Below are positions 43,980-52,617 of a stretch of DNA of 64,000 bases, one piece after another. Each line of letters begins with the position of its first letter. Within the stretch, counting starts at the first letter, position 1. Position numbers and translations under genes: made by a program. The stretch comes from Photobacterium rosenbergii (lineage in GTDB: Bacteria > Pseudomonadota > Gammaproteobacteria > Enterobacterales > Vibrionaceae). The stretch spans positions 38,883 through 102,882 of the forward strand of contig NZ_PYMB01000016.1 of assembly GCF_003026455.1 (NCBI RefSeq), in the 5' to 3' direction. A model generated the notes under the pieces. The model searched no databases. It saw nothing but the letters and a program-made list of their open reading frames with translations, and was not told the DNA's origin.

Positions 43980-44393
43980 ATGAAGATTGAAACTCGTTGG
44001 GTACACGGAAAGTGTTTTGTTAGCACTGTGGAGCAGGGCCATGCAGTAATTACCGATGCCCCAACCCAATTTGGTGGGACCGATAGCGCGCAAACACCAA
44101 TGGAGTTGATGTTGAGTGCGGCGGCGAGTTGTGCATCGATTGACGTAACCAGCATTATGGCCAAACAGCGTCAGCCGCTTGATAGTTGCCGTGTTGTTGT
44201 TAGTGCCGAGCAAGCGCCGACTCCACCGAAGGTGTTTACCAAACTGCACTTTGAATTTGAAATGTCGGGCAGTGGTTTAACGGATAAAGCGATAGAGAAA
44301 GCCATCGAGATGACGTTTGAAACGCATTGTTCAGTGTCTATCATGATCGCCCGATCTGGTGCTGAGTTGAGTTGGGAATACAAGGTGCTATAA
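43980..44393 (+). CDS. OsmC-family protein
   Basis: 137 residues. The two redox cysteines of OsmC-type hydroperoxide reductases are present: AAASCASIDVTSIM and ETHCSVSIMIARSG. PTQFGGTDSAQTPMELMLSAA is the family N-terminal block. It resembles the YhfA/OsmC subgroup. It reduces organic hydroperoxides with a dithiol partner or acts in a related thiol reaction. It stands alone before a bidirectional terminator. Confidence 0.9.
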   Translation: MKIETRWVHGKCFVSTVEQGHAVITDAPTQFGGTDSAQTPMELMLSAAASCASIDVTSIMAKQRQPLDSCRVVVSAEQAPTPPKVFTKLHFEFEMSGSGLTDKAIEKAIEMTFETHCSVSIMIARSGAELSWEYKVL

Positions 44394-44433
44394 GGAAGGT
44401 GCGGTTGTAGATACATCCCCCCTCAACGACAGC

Positions 44434-44467
44434 AAAAGCAATAGTTGAAGCTGCAACCATTGCTTTT
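44434..44467. terminator. bidirectional terminator
   Basis: AAAAGCAATaGTTG (44434-44447) pairs with CAACcATTGCTTTT (44454-44467) with one mismatch. It lies between the convergent OsmC and ferritin-like genes. Confidence 0.8.
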
Positions 44468-44490
44468 AAATTTCCTTTAACTACCTAGCA

Positions 44491-44973
44491 TTATGCAGTG
44501 GCAGTGATGGAGTCATATTGCTTAGTGAGGATATCAATGTGGCGCAGTTCTTCATGGATCAACTCATCAATGCGACCTTTGCCAAAAGCTTCTGAAACGA
44601 ATTTCTTCATGCCAGAGTAAAACACTATGGTGTCCTTCTCGATCATAATGGCATTGAGAAGAATCTCTTTCATATTGGTAAAATCAACATTTTTCTTGAC
44701 GATGTTTTGCATTCTGGCAAATGAACGACAGTAGTCTTCAGCTTCGTTGTTAGGGTCGAATGTCAGTTCGGTTTTTTCTTGAACAGAGAGTTTCTCTCGC
44801 ATTTCTGAAAATAGGTTTTGATGTTCAACCTCAAAGCTAGCCAGTTTTTTCAAAAATGCTTTATCTTCATCTTTTGGTGTTTCTTCTGCAGCTTTCAGAT
44901 AAAATTTGTAAGCCTCGATTTCTATTTGTTCTGCCATGATGAAGATTTCATTGGCATTAAATTCTTGGTTCAT
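44491..44973 (-). CDS. ferritin-like (rubrerythrin-fold) protein
   Basis: 160 residues, four-helix bundle. The metal ligands can be traced: EQIEIEAYKFYLKAAEE (first Glu), FEVEHQNLF (ExxH), IMIEKDTIVFY, and HEELRHIDIL (ExxxH). The rubredoxin domain of classical rubrerythrin is absent. It probably binds a di-iron centre and handles peroxide or iron stress. AGAGG precedes the start. Confidence 0.86.
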   Translation of the reverse strand: MNQEFNANEIFIMAEQIEIEAYKFYLKAAEETPKDEDKAFLKKLASFEVEHQNLFSEMREKLSVQEKTELTFDPNNEAEDYCRSFARMQNIVKKNVDFTNMKEILLNAIMIEKDTIVFYSGMKKFVSEAFGKGRIDELIHEELRHIDILTKQYDSITATA

Positions 44974-45534
44974 AGTTTGGCCTCTTTACATGGTTTTTAT
45001 ATAGCATCGTTCATTTACATAAAATAATACGCTGCTTTGTTTAGGATAAACAAGGAGGCTAAAGCTATTTTGAGTGATCATTATTTCAAAGTTATTGTCC
45101 ATAAATATAGCCGATAAACCACTAAAACTGTCGTTTTTAACAAGGTGTAAACCAAATTTATTTCTGATGATTACAATTTAATTTATTGACACTGTTTGAC
45201 CCTATGAATTGTAAATATAACAAGTTCAGGGTTTGTTATTTGTAAAAATATAAAGCGAAAAGATATTTGATGATTTTTCTTTTATTAAAATGACTTTTGT
45301 TGCTTTGATATGTCTGAGTGATAAATAAAAATATTATATGTGTGCTTTGTATCGAACTTGCCTATTTGTTTTTCTTGCTCGAAAAGTGGAATGGTTCGAT
45401 GTCGCGCGCTTTGGGTTGCTCCTCCAGTACCTTTTTGAGCATGAGGTCAAGATAATTGCAGGTACAACAATTGCAATTGCAATTGTTGTTTTGTAAGGTT
45501 AGCTACAACACACATAGTGACTCAGGAAGCCAAG
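44974..45534. other. long AT-rich divergent intergenic region
   Basis: About 560 bases between the ferritin-like gene (-) and a small membrane-protein gene (+). It is very AT-rich, with no credible open frame. Its one clear element is a 26-bp perfect palindrome at 45464-45489, 45 bp upstream of the + gene start. Confidence 0.6.
45464..45489. promoter_or_regulatory. 26-bp perfect palindrome
   Basis: The 26 bases read identically on both strands; the core is TTGCAATTGCAA with arms ACAACAA and TTGTTGT. There is no loop, so it suits a dimeric protein better than an RNA hairpin. TetR-type operators have this form. The nearest gene is the membrane protein starting at 45535. Confidence 0.7.
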
Positions 45535-46014
45535 ATGAATACCCAAGCGCAAATGACAAAACCTGCAAACCGACAGACACTGGCATGGGTTCACCGTCTT
45601 GCTGGTGGTTTGGCCTTTTTGCTGATTGTGACTTTTTTTACCACCAGTGTGGTCGTTGATTTAATTGGCGACAGTGTTCATATCGCGGCAGTGAAACAAG
45701 CCATCCTTTATGGGGTGGGGGGGCTTATCCCTGCGATGATGGCTACGGGGATCTCTGCGGCGAAACTATATCCTGGCAAAGCGAAAGGGGCATTGGCGAC
45801 CAAGCAGCTAAGAATGAAGCTAGCGGCTGCTAACGGAGCTCTAATTTTGCTGCCTGCTGCGGTTGTGCTGGCACAATGGTCGGCAGCCGGTCAGTTTGAT
45901 GTTTGGTATTGGCGGTTGCAGGGACTTGAATTGATTGCCGGTGCAGCGAATGCAACCTTACTGGGTCTGAATATCCGTGATGGGGTCAGAATGGCGAAAA
46001 AGAAACGAGTTTAA
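45535..46014 (+). CDS. small four-segment membrane protein
   Basis: About 159 residues from ATG 45535 (AGGA 8 nt upstream; the GTG at 45517 is less good). Four hydrophobic segments can be seen: AGGLAFLLIVTFFTTSVVV, AILYGVGGLIPAMMATGIS, ANGALILLPAAVVLAQW and LIAGAANATLLGLN. The pattern fits small cytochrome-like or transport-accessory proteins, but I do not recognise a family. It is likely controlled by the palindrome just upstream. Confidence 0.7.
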   Translation: MNTQAQMTKPANRQTLAWVHRLAGGLAFLLIVTFFTTSVVVDLIGDSVHIAAVKQAILYGVGGLIPAMMATGISAAKLYPGKAKGALATKQLRMKLAAANGALILLPAAVVLAQWSAAGQFDVWYWRLQGLELIAGAANATLLGLNIRDGVRMAKKKRV

Positions 46015-46136
46015 TAGCTGAAGTCTATCTTTTTTACTGCAAGGCTGTTAGTGTCGCATCCCTTGCGGTAACGGGGTGAGACAGACAGTGATTTTCGCCA
46101 GTGTTGCCAGTGTTTTTTAATGACAGGACTTTGCCC

Positions 46137-47525
46137 GTGAGCAACAACGCGTTTTCTACCCTGAACCTGAAACCTGAGCTGGAAGCCAACTTGGCTACCC
46201 TTGGCTATGAATCTATGACCCCTATCCAAAGTCAGAGCCTACCGCATGTTCTGGCAGGTAAAGATGTAATTGCCCAGGGCAAAACAGGCTCAGGTAAAAC
46301 GGCAGCGTTTGGTTTGGGCCTACTCGAGCACCTTAATGTAAGGTGTTTCCGCATCCAGTCGCTGGTTTTGTGTCCGACCCGTGAGTTGGCCGATCAGGTA
46401 GCGAAAGAGATCCGTAAGCTGGCGCGATCCATTCACAACATCAAGGTCCTGACTCTTTGCGGCGGTATGCCATTTGGTCCTCAGATCGGCTCCCTGGAGC
46501 ATGGCGCCCATATTATCGTAGGTACGCCAGGTCGTGTAGAAGAGCATTTGCGCAAAGGCTTCCTGTCTCTTGATGAACTGAATTTGCTGGTATTGGATGA
46601 AGCTGACCGCATGCTGGAAATGGGTTTCCAAGACGCGCTTGATGCTATTGTTGATGCGGCACCAGTTGACCGCCAGACACTACTTTTCAGTGCGACTTAC
46701 CCTAAGCAAATTGAATCGATCGCACGCGAAATCATGCACAAGCCAGTAATGGTAAAGGTTGAGTCTACCCATGATGAAAGCACTATCGATCAGCATTTTT
46801 ACCATGTAGAGAGCAATGAAGACCGTATGACGGCGCTTCGCCTGCTGCTTTCTCTGCACAAGCCAGAGTCTTCAGTGGTGTTCTGTAATACCAAGCGCGA
46901 AGCCCAGGAAGTTGCTGATGACCTAGATATGTATGGTTTCAGTGCGATGGCACTGCACGGTGACCTTGAGCAGCGTGAACGAGACCAGACTTTGGTTCGT
47001 TTTGCCAACAAGAGTACTTCGGTACTGGTCGCTACCGATGTCGCGGCACGTGGCCTAGATATCGAAGCGTTGGATTGTGTTATCAACTACCACCTAGCAC
47101 GTGATACAGAAGTACACGTTCACCGAATTGGCCGTACCGGCCGTGCGGGAAGCAAAGGGGTTGCTTGTTCGTTCTTCAGTGACAAAGAGCACTACAAGGT
47201 TGCGCTGTTGGAGGATTACCTCGAGCGAGATATCGTGGGTGCTGAATTGCCATCTGAGTCTTTGCTAAACCAACCAACCTTCCGCCCTGCAATGACCACG
47301 CTCCAGATCATGGGTGGTAAAAAACAGAAAGTTCGCCCAGGGGATATTTTGGGGGCGCTGACGGGTGACAAAGGCATTCGAGGCGATCAGGTCGGTAAGA
47401 TCAATGTCTTCGATATGGTTGCCTATGTAGCTGTGAAGAGCGATGTGGCACGTGTTGCCCTCAAGAAGCTTGAAAATGGCAAGATGAAGGGCCGCTCGTT
47501 CCGCGTGCGTGCTATCAAACGATAA
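46137..47525 (+). CDS. dbpA: ATP-dependent RNA helicase DbpA
   Basis: About 462 residues from GTG 46137, giving the normal SNNAFSTLNL start; AGGA is 9 nt upstream. DEAD-box motifs in order: Q-motif PIQSQSLP, AKTGSGKT-type P-loop (GKTGSGKTAAF), PTRELADQ, TPGR, DEAD (VLDEADRM), SAT, ATDVAARGLD and HRIGRTGRAG. The C-terminal DbpA domain (GGKKQKVRPGDILGALTGDKG, FRVRAIKR) binds hairpin 92 of 23S rRNA. It helps large ribosomal subunit assembly. Confidence 0.97.
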   Translation: MSNNAFSTLNLKPELEANLATLGYESMTPIQSQSLPHVLAGKDVIAQGKTGSGKTAAFGLGLLEHLNVRCFRIQSLVLCPTRELADQVAKEIRKLARSIHNIKVLTLCGGMPFGPQIGSLEHGAHIIVGTPGRVEEHLRKGFLSLDELNLLVLDEADRMLEMGFQDALDAIVDAAPVDRQTLLFSATYPKQIESIAREIMHKPVMVKVESTHDESTIDQHFYHVESNEDRMTALRLLLSLHKPESSVVFCNTKREAQEVADDLDMYGFSAMALHGDLEQRERDQTLVRFANKSTSVLVATDVAARGLDIEALDCVINYHLARDTEVHVHRIGRTGRAGSKGVACSFFSDKEHYKVALLEDYLERDIVGAELPSESLLNQPTFRPAMTTLQIMGGKKQKVRPGDILGALTGDKGIRGDQVGKINVFDMVAYVAVKSDVARVALKKLENGKMKGRSFRVRAIKR

Positions 47526-47554
47526 ATCATCCATTTTCCGCTATTGCATGATAG

Positions 47555-47597
47555 AGCCATGATTAGATCCCATTTTGGGAATCATCATGGCTTTTTT
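47555..47597 (+). terminator. terminator after dbpA
   Basis: AGCCATGAT and ATCATcATGGCT form the outer stem with ATCCCA/TGGGA inside, followed by six T, 30 bp past the stop. Confidence 0.85.
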
Positions 47598-47677
47598 GTG
47601 TTTATCTTTAGCGGATATCCCAGAAATCACAGGCTATAAGCGTTACAAAATCAAACAGATACCCAAGGAGTTTGATT

Positions 47678-47929
47678 ATGTACCAGAAAAAAGCGCTTAT
47701 TACCGCAGAGAACGGCCTTCATACTCGGCCTGCCGCCAAGTTCGTCAAAGCCGCGAAGAAATATGCCGAAGACATTGAAGTCGTTTCCAACGGAAAAGCG
47801 GCAACAGCCAAAAACCTATTCAAGCTACAGACTCTGGCGCTGGTCCAGGGAACAGAAGTGATTGTGCAATCGTCGAACCAGCAAGCTGTCGATGAATTAG
47901 CAACCTTCATCGAGAACGTGACTGGCTAA
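47678..47929 (+). CDS. HPr-family PTS phosphocarrier
   Basis: 83 residues from ATG 47678, 7 nt after AAGGAG. His15, the phosphorylated residue, is in NGLHTRPAAKFVKAA. The second family site, Ser46 in Escherichia HPr, is Asn here (AKNLFKLQTL), so any Ser46 phosphorylation control is lost. The length and LATFIENVTG end are normal. The general ptsH normally lies with ptsI and crr; none is present, so this is a second HPr or a stand-alone paralogue downstream of dbpA. Confidence 0.9.
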   Translation: MYQKKALITAENGLHTRPAAKFVKAAKKYAEDIEVVSNGKAATAKNLFKLQTLALVQGTEVIVQSSNQQAVDELATFIENVTG

Positions 47930-47950
47930 TAAGCTAGGCGCAAAGAAGCG

Positions 47951-47981
47951 AAAGCCCGCATACAGCGGGCTTTGTTTTTTT
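47951..47981. terminator. bidirectional terminator
   Basis: AAAGCCCGC-ATACA-GCGGGCTTT and then a run of seven T, between the HPr gene (+) and melB (-). Confidence 0.92.
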
Positions 47982-47997
47982 GGCTAAGGCGAATGAG

Positions 47998-49422
47998 CTA
48001 GCGACTTTCTTGTGCCAATTGTGGTTCCGGTGTCAGCGTATCGCTAGCTTCTGGCTCTTCATCGCCATATTTCTGCATTAGCTTGTGCTGGACATCGTTG
48101 AGCAACTTGCCGTTTAGTTTGTAATAACGGAAGTAGATGTACAGGGCAATGGCAAAGAAGAAGCTAGGCAAGCCGATCATGATGCACTGCATGCCAAACA
48201 CAGTATCAGCATTCTGCTCGACATTGGGTACATAGTCGACTGCGGTCAGTGCGATACCGATGAAGAAGGCCGCAAAGGCTGAACCTGCTTTTACCACCAA
48301 GGTTTGTACCGAGTAGGCAATACTCTCGCAGCGAACACCCAGTTTGTATTCTCCATAGTCAACGGTGTCGGCAACCATGATTACGTTAAGTACCCAGAAT
48401 AGTGCCGTACCGATTTGTAGCAATACACCGGCAGTTGAAATCAAAATGATGCTCTGTGGGTCGTACATACCGACATAAATCAGCACCAGGCTACCGAGGA
48501 TTGGGAATCCGGAAGCACAGGCCCATAGCACGCGGCGTGAGAACATACCGGCAAGTTTCGGGAATAACACCAGGGTGATTAGGTTTGCGATACCTGCATA
48601 GGCCATGTAGTAAGGGAATAGTGCTTCGTTACCCACGACATAGGTAAAGTAGTAGACGGCAAAGGCTGTAATGATATTGGTGGCCAGGTTATAGGCTAGC
48701 GCCATGCACAACACACTGCTCAGCTGGCTGTTTTTGTAGATAAGGCCAACCATTTCTTTGAGGGAGATCCTCTCTTGTACCGGTTGGTCGTCAAGCTGGG
48801 CGGTAGAGTAGCGTTCTTTAACATTGCGCAGCGTGATATAGGTTGATACCGCAAAGCAGGCAATAAGCAAGATGGTAAAGATTTGGAAGCCGTAGCCTTT
48901 GTCTTCGCCACCGACATAGTTGATAAATGGCATAGCAATGGCAGCGGTGACCACCCAGGCTAAGCTAGCAAAAAAGCGAGGGTAGGGAACCAGTTCTTCG
49001 CGTTCACGTTTATCCAGCGTTAGGGTAGGTACCAGCGACCAGAATGGGATATCCATTAAGGTATAAGTCATGCCCCATAAAATGTAAGTGACCGCTGCGT
49101 AGGCGATAAGCCAAGGGCCTTCAAAATAGTGGGCGTTAAATAGCAAGTAAAGCACAACAGAGTTGGCGATAGTACCGATGAGGATCCATGGCTTGAATTT
49201 TCCCCAGCGGCTGCGGGTGTTGTTGACTATCCAGCCCATGATGGGGTCATTCACTGCATCCCAGATCCTGGCGACGAGGAAGATGGTACCGACAATACCG
49301 GCAGAGATCCCGGCGACATCGGTGTAGTAAAACATCAGGTACATATAGACGATGGTGATGGCAAAGTCCTTGCCGAACGCACCAAAGCCGTAGCTTAACT
49401 TGGTGTTCATTGAGACGCTCAT
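47998..49422 (-). CDS. melB: melibiose:cation symporter MelB
   Basis: 474 residues, 12-segment GPH-family transporter. The cation-binding aspartates of Escherichia MelB are at the same positions: Asp19 (GKDFAI), Asp55 and Asp59 (IWDAVNDPI). The sequence follows MelB closely over its length, e.g. GYVPNVEQ and DYGEYKLGVRCESIAYSVQT. It imports melibiose with sodium or proton. AAAGGAGC precedes the ATG. It lies downstream of melA on the same strand, with a 167-bp gap. Confidence 0.95.
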   Translation of the reverse strand: MSVSMNTKLSYGFGAFGKDFAITIVYMYLMFYYTDVAGISAGIVGTIFLVARIWDAVNDPIMGWIVNNTRSRWGKFKPWILIGTIANSVVLYLLFNAHYFEGPWLIAYAAVTYILWGMTYTLMDIPFWSLVPTLTLDKREREELVPYPRFFASLAWVVTAAIAMPFINYVGGEDKGYGFQIFTILLIACFAVSTYITLRNVKERYSTAQLDDQPVQERISLKEMVGLIYKNSQLSSVLCMALAYNLATNIITAFAVYYFTYVVGNEALFPYYMAYAGIANLITLVLFPKLAGMFSRRVLWACASGFPILGSLVLIYVGMYDPQSIILISTAGVLLQIGTALFWVLNVIMVADTVDYGEYKLGVRCESIAYSVQTLVVKAGSAFAAFFIGIALTAVDYVPNVEQNADTVFGMQCIMIGLPSFFFAIALYIYFRYYKLNGKLLNDVQHKLMQKYGDEEPEASDTLTPEPQLAQESR

Positions 49423-49499
49423 AAAAGCTCCTTTTTCCTTTTCCCTGTTTTACTGCTTTTTGTAGGAAAGGCAATTATTGTTTGTTTCACGTAGGGTCT

Positions 49500-49528
49500 A
49501 TGCCAAGTGGTTTATTGCCACTTGGCAT
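49500..49528 (-). repeat. hairpin between melA and melB
   Basis: ATGCCAAGTGG (49500-49510) and CCACTTGGCAT (49518-49528) form a perfect 11-bp stem with a 7-nt loop inside the mel message. There is no T-run on the minus strand. Stable stems here typically protect the upstream part of a polycistronic message or dampen the downstream gene. Confidence 0.75.
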
Positions 49529-49589
49529 GCGTTTGCTTCTTGTTATCTCGCCTCTAGAGGCTTGTGAGTTAGGGCTGCAAAGACTTGGA

Positions 49590-50936
49590 TTAGATCCAGT
49601 TTGGTAACCAGTCTTGCTGTGCTTCAATTAGTTCATCAACCAAGGCGTAGATTTCCTCAATGCCAAGCACTGCCGCAGTGTGAGGGTCTAGCATGGCGGC
49701 ATGGTAAATGCGATCGCGGTTCTCGGTCAGGATTGCTTCTGTCAGTAGCGTCTGGACGTTGATGTTAGTCTGCATTAAGGCTGCTAGGTGATTAGGTAAT
49801 TTACCTACAGCAGTAGGTTGGATACCATTGGCATCAACAAGGCAAGCAACTTCGACACAGCAACCCTGTGGCAGGTTGTCAATCAGCCCTTCGTTCTTCA
49901 CGTTGCCGTAAATCACGCTTGGGGTATTGGTCCAGATAGCGTTCATGATGGTACTGGCGTACTCATGGGACTCTTTTTGTTCAATACGCTCTGCTTGCTT
50001 GAAGGCTTCCAAGTCTTTTTTCCAGTTGGCAATCTGCTCAACGCAGCGTTTTGGATATTCGTCCAACGGCACTTTGTAGCGCTCAATCAAATCCGAACGG
50101 TTTGGCTTGATGAAGTATGGGGTGTACTCGGCGAAGTGCTCAGAAGACTCGGTAACGAAGTAACCCAGTTTCTTGAACATTTCGTAACGGACAATATTTT
50201 CGCAGCGAGGGTTACCGTGGATGTTCGGTTTTGGTGCTTGTCCCATTTCGTAAGCTTCTAGCAGGTCAGGGTAGATGCTGGCGTACTCACCGCTTTCGGT
50301 TTTCTTCTCCAGCGTCAGGTAGTAAGCCATGTGGTTGATACCAGCACAGGTATAGCGAAGGTCGCTATAATCGATGTCCAAATCGCGGGCGAGTTCCTCA
50401 GCAGTGCCCTGCACCGAGTGGCACAAGCCAACTTGCTTGATGTGTGGATACTTTTCGTACATCGCCCAGGTGTTCATTGCCATTGGGTTGACGTAGTTCA
50501 ACATAGTGGCCTGTGGGCAGACATCTGTCATGTCTTCACAGATCTGCCACAGGTGGGGAATCGTACGCAGTGAGCGCATGATACCGCCAGGGCCCAAAGT
50601 ATCAGCGATAGTCTGCTCTAGGCCGTGCTTCTTACACACGTCGAAGTCGATAACCGTGCAAGGCTCATAGCCACCGATCTGGAAGGCGACGACAACAAAA
50701 TCAGCCCCTTTCAATGCTTCTTTCTGATCGGTATAGCAATGGATGTTACCCGTTGCACCAGCAGATTCCATCAATTTGCTGACAACAATCTGAGACTCTT
50801 CAAGGCGGACAGGGTCGATATCCATCAAGGCAACGTCAGCCCCTTTTAGTGCAGGTTTATGGAAAACATCGCCAAGGATGTTCTTGACGAAAATAGTCGA
50901 ACCGGCCCCGATGAAGGTAATTTTTGGGTGATGCAT
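49590..50936 (-). CDS. melA: GH4 alpha-galactosidase MelA
   Basis: 448 residues, close to Escherichia MelA. The NAD-binding start FIGAGSTIFVKNILGDV, the Mn-ligand region GLCHSVQGTAEEL, NYVNPMAMNTWAM and the C-terminal TNINVQTLLTEAILTENRDR are all present. GH4 enzymes cleave the alpha-galactoside bond by an NAD- and manganese-dependent redox mechanism, here melibiose to galactose and glucose in the cytoplasm. It is the first gene of the mel operon (AAAGGAAC upstream). No melR is adjacent. Confidence 0.97.
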   Translation of the reverse strand: MHHPKITFIGAGSTIFVKNILGDVFHKPALKGADVALMDIDPVRLEESQIVVSKLMESAGATGNIHCYTDQKEALKGADFVVVAFQIGGYEPCTVIDFDVCKKHGLEQTIADTLGPGGIMRSLRTIPHLWQICEDMTDVCPQATMLNYVNPMAMNTWAMYEKYPHIKQVGLCHSVQGTAEELARDLDIDYSDLRYTCAGINHMAYYLTLEKKTESGEYASIYPDLLEAYEMGQAPKPNIHGNPRCENIVRYEMFKKLGYFVTESSEHFAEYTPYFIKPNRSDLIERYKVPLDEYPKRCVEQIANWKKDLEAFKQAERIEQKESHEYASTIMNAIWTNTPSVIYGNVKNEGLIDNLPQGCCVEVACLVDANGIQPTAVGKLPNHLAALMQTNINVQTLLTEAILTENRDRIYHAAMLDPHTAAVLGIEEIYALVDELIEAQQDWLPNWI

Positions 50937-51151
50937 GGCTGTTCCTTTGTGTGCTTGGTTTTGATGGGTCCATATTCATCGAAAAGCCCGCTGCTATCTT
51001 CCCTATAGTGGGCAATTATGTCCCGTTTCCTAAGATTTTTGTCTTGGCCTCACATTTCTGCTTATGGTTCGTATGAGCGAAAAATTGAATTAGGGTGGTG
51101 AAAGAAAGTCAGAGTAAGGTGTTTTATGAGGGGAGTTGCTAGAGACAACAG

Positions 51152-51178
51152 AAGAGGCAAGGTAATACCTTACCTCTT
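51152..51178 (-). terminator. weak terminator of the cyclase/reductase operon
   Basis: AAGAGGcAAGGT (51152-51163) pairs with ACCTTaCCTCTT (51167-51178) with one mismatch, just past the flavin-reductase stop. It lacks a clean T-run. Confidence 0.55.
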
Positions 51179-51196
51179 TGTTAGTAGGTTCTGTTT

Positions 51197-51991
51197 TTAT
51201 CTTTTGTGAACGGGTGGAAGTGCATCTGAGTAAATGCGGCTGGCTAATTCAGGATTGGTTTCCACCATTTTCCGATAAGCCGATTGGACCATCTGGTAAC
51301 GCCCACAGATATAAATATCTTGATGGGCCTGCAAGTCTTGGTTGGCAAAAAAGATATCTAGCAACTGACCTTGGTGCAACTCGACTGCATTACCGCTACA
51401 TGAGTTACCTTGGGGAAGCTTCTCAACAACAGCCACATAGTGAAAATGCGGATGCTGGTTGGCAAGCGCTACCATTGTGTTGTGTTCATACAAGTCGGCA
51501 ATGGTTTTTGCACCCCAGTACAAGGTGATATCGACCGCTATTGGCAGTGACAAGGCTTCATAGACGATGCTTTTGGCATAGCTAAATCCCGACCCACCGG
51601 CAACGATGATGACGGAGTTGCCAGTATCGCGGAAATAAGCCTCTCCGGCAGCTTGGCCGAGATACAAGGGCTGCTGGTTTAGCCACTGGGTGCGAAATTG
51701 CCTGATATCAACGGCCAGTTCCGAATCGGGCATAACACCACCAACCTGTATTTCGATATGATCGCTGTTTTGATCCAACCTTTCTTTGCTAGGCCGGCTG
51801 GCGATTGAAAACGGCATCGTTTTCTGGCTGCTTGGAAGCGGCAAAGTTAAGTATTGCCCAGCTCGATAAGGATAAGGCTGCTCGGGTTGCAGCTTTAAGC
51901 TCATGGTCTGGGCGTTGAGCCATTCCATGCCAACCAGCCTAAAGGGCGTGGTTGTTTTCGCCAATAGTGATTGCTTAAGTGTTACTGCCAT
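51197..51991 (-). CDS. Fre/LuxG-like NAD(P)H:flavin reductase
   Basis: 264 residues. FAD/flavin-site YRAGQYLTLPLP, IASRPS in place of the usual RxYS-type block, the NAD-site GGSGFSY (Fre/LuxG GGTGLSY) and the C-terminal ICGRYQMVQSAYRKM. It reduces flavins with NAD(P)H. LuxG-like enzymes serve luciferases, but no lux gene is here. It shares a TAATG stop-start overlap with the cyclase gene, so the two are translated together. The pairing suggests reduced flavin or electrons are delivered to the same pathway (inference). Confidence 0.85.
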   Translation of the reverse strand: MAVTLKQSLLAKTTTPFRLVGMEWLNAQTMSLKLQPEQPYPYRAGQYLTLPLPSSQKTMPFSIASRPSKERLDQNSDHIEIQVGGVMPDSELAVDIRQFRTQWLNQQPLYLGQAAGEAYFRDTGNSVIIVAGGSGFSYAKSIVYEALSLPIAVDITLYWGAKTIADLYEHNTMVALANQHPHFHYVAVVEKLPQGNSCSGNAVELHQGQLLDIFFANQDLQAHQDIYICGRYQMVQSAYRKMVETNPELASRIYSDALPPVHKR

Positions 51992-52617
51992 TATTGCTGC
52001 TCCATATTGCTCAGGACGGCTGTGACTTCGCAGCGTTTACCCGTTGAGGCACCTGTTACGTCAAACTGAATATCAAGCTGGGTGAGATTGCTTGCCGTCT
52101 GCTGGTTCAACACCACGTTCTCAATCACAAAGCAGTCATTATCCTCACAACGCTTGTCGAAGCTGATGTGCTCATCACCGTGTGCTCCTATCCCGTAGCT
52201 ATCAATGACAATGAATGCTGGTCGTTTGTCGAGGATCGCATCGAGCACATCGCTATCGAGTGTAGTATCCGCTTTGCCATACTCCGGTGTGCCGTAGCTG
52301 TTTTTCTCAAGGTTTGCGGTAAATAGCACCAGAGACTTTCCAGCAATATCAAGCTTCTCGATAGTATCAATGCTGGGCATGGTCTGGGTGCAGTCGACCA
52401 CAATGGTACCGGTGGTGTAATGGCTGTACTGCGGTACTTTGGTGTAGCAGTCAATATGGGTACCTATGTGGCCAAAAGCATTGACTGAGTCTGATTGTTT
52501 CTTGGCCCACTGGTAGGCTGGGTGATTTTCGTCAACCACCAAGCTGATAGGCAGGCGTGTGGAGTTCGAAGTAATTGATGCCGCTGACTCTGTTGTCATT
52601 TTAGTTTGGAAAGGCAT
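51991..52617 (-). CDS. cyclase-family (kynurenine formamidase-like) hydrolase
   Basis: 208 residues. FGHIGTHIDCYTKVP resembles the H-x-GTHxDxPxH metal motif of the cyclase family (PF04199), but the final histidine of that motif is lysine or absent, so metal binding may differ. IDSYGIGAHGDEHISFDK and NDCFVIENVVLN match the rest of the fold. Members hydrolyse N-formylkynurenine, isatin or cyclic esters. AGGAGCC precedes the ATG. First gene of a two-gene operon with the flavin reductase; the combination is unusual. Confidence 0.78.
   Translation of the reverse strand: MPFQTKMTTESAASITSNSTRLPISLVVDENHPAYQWAKKQSDSVNAFGHIGTHIDCYTKVPQYSHYTTGTIVVDCTQTMPSIDTIEKLDIAGKSLVLFTANLEKNSYGTPEYGKADTTLDSDVLDAILDKRPAFIVIDSYGIGAHGDEHISFDKRCEDNDCFVIENVVLNQQTASNLTQLDIQFDVTGASTGKRCEVTAVLSNMEQQ

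Noticed and set aside
47575..47778. 67-residue plus-strand frame overlapping the HPr start
   Set aside because: It starts within the dbpA terminator and overlaps the well-supported HPr gene in another frame.
50937..51150. CRP site before melA
   Set aside because: TTGTCTTGGCCTCACA has one good half (TCACA) only; the other half departs too far from TGTGA.
51197..51991. LuxG of a lux operon
   Set aside because: The flavin reductase resembles LuxG, but there is no luxCDABE or related gene; Fre-type function is enough to explain it.
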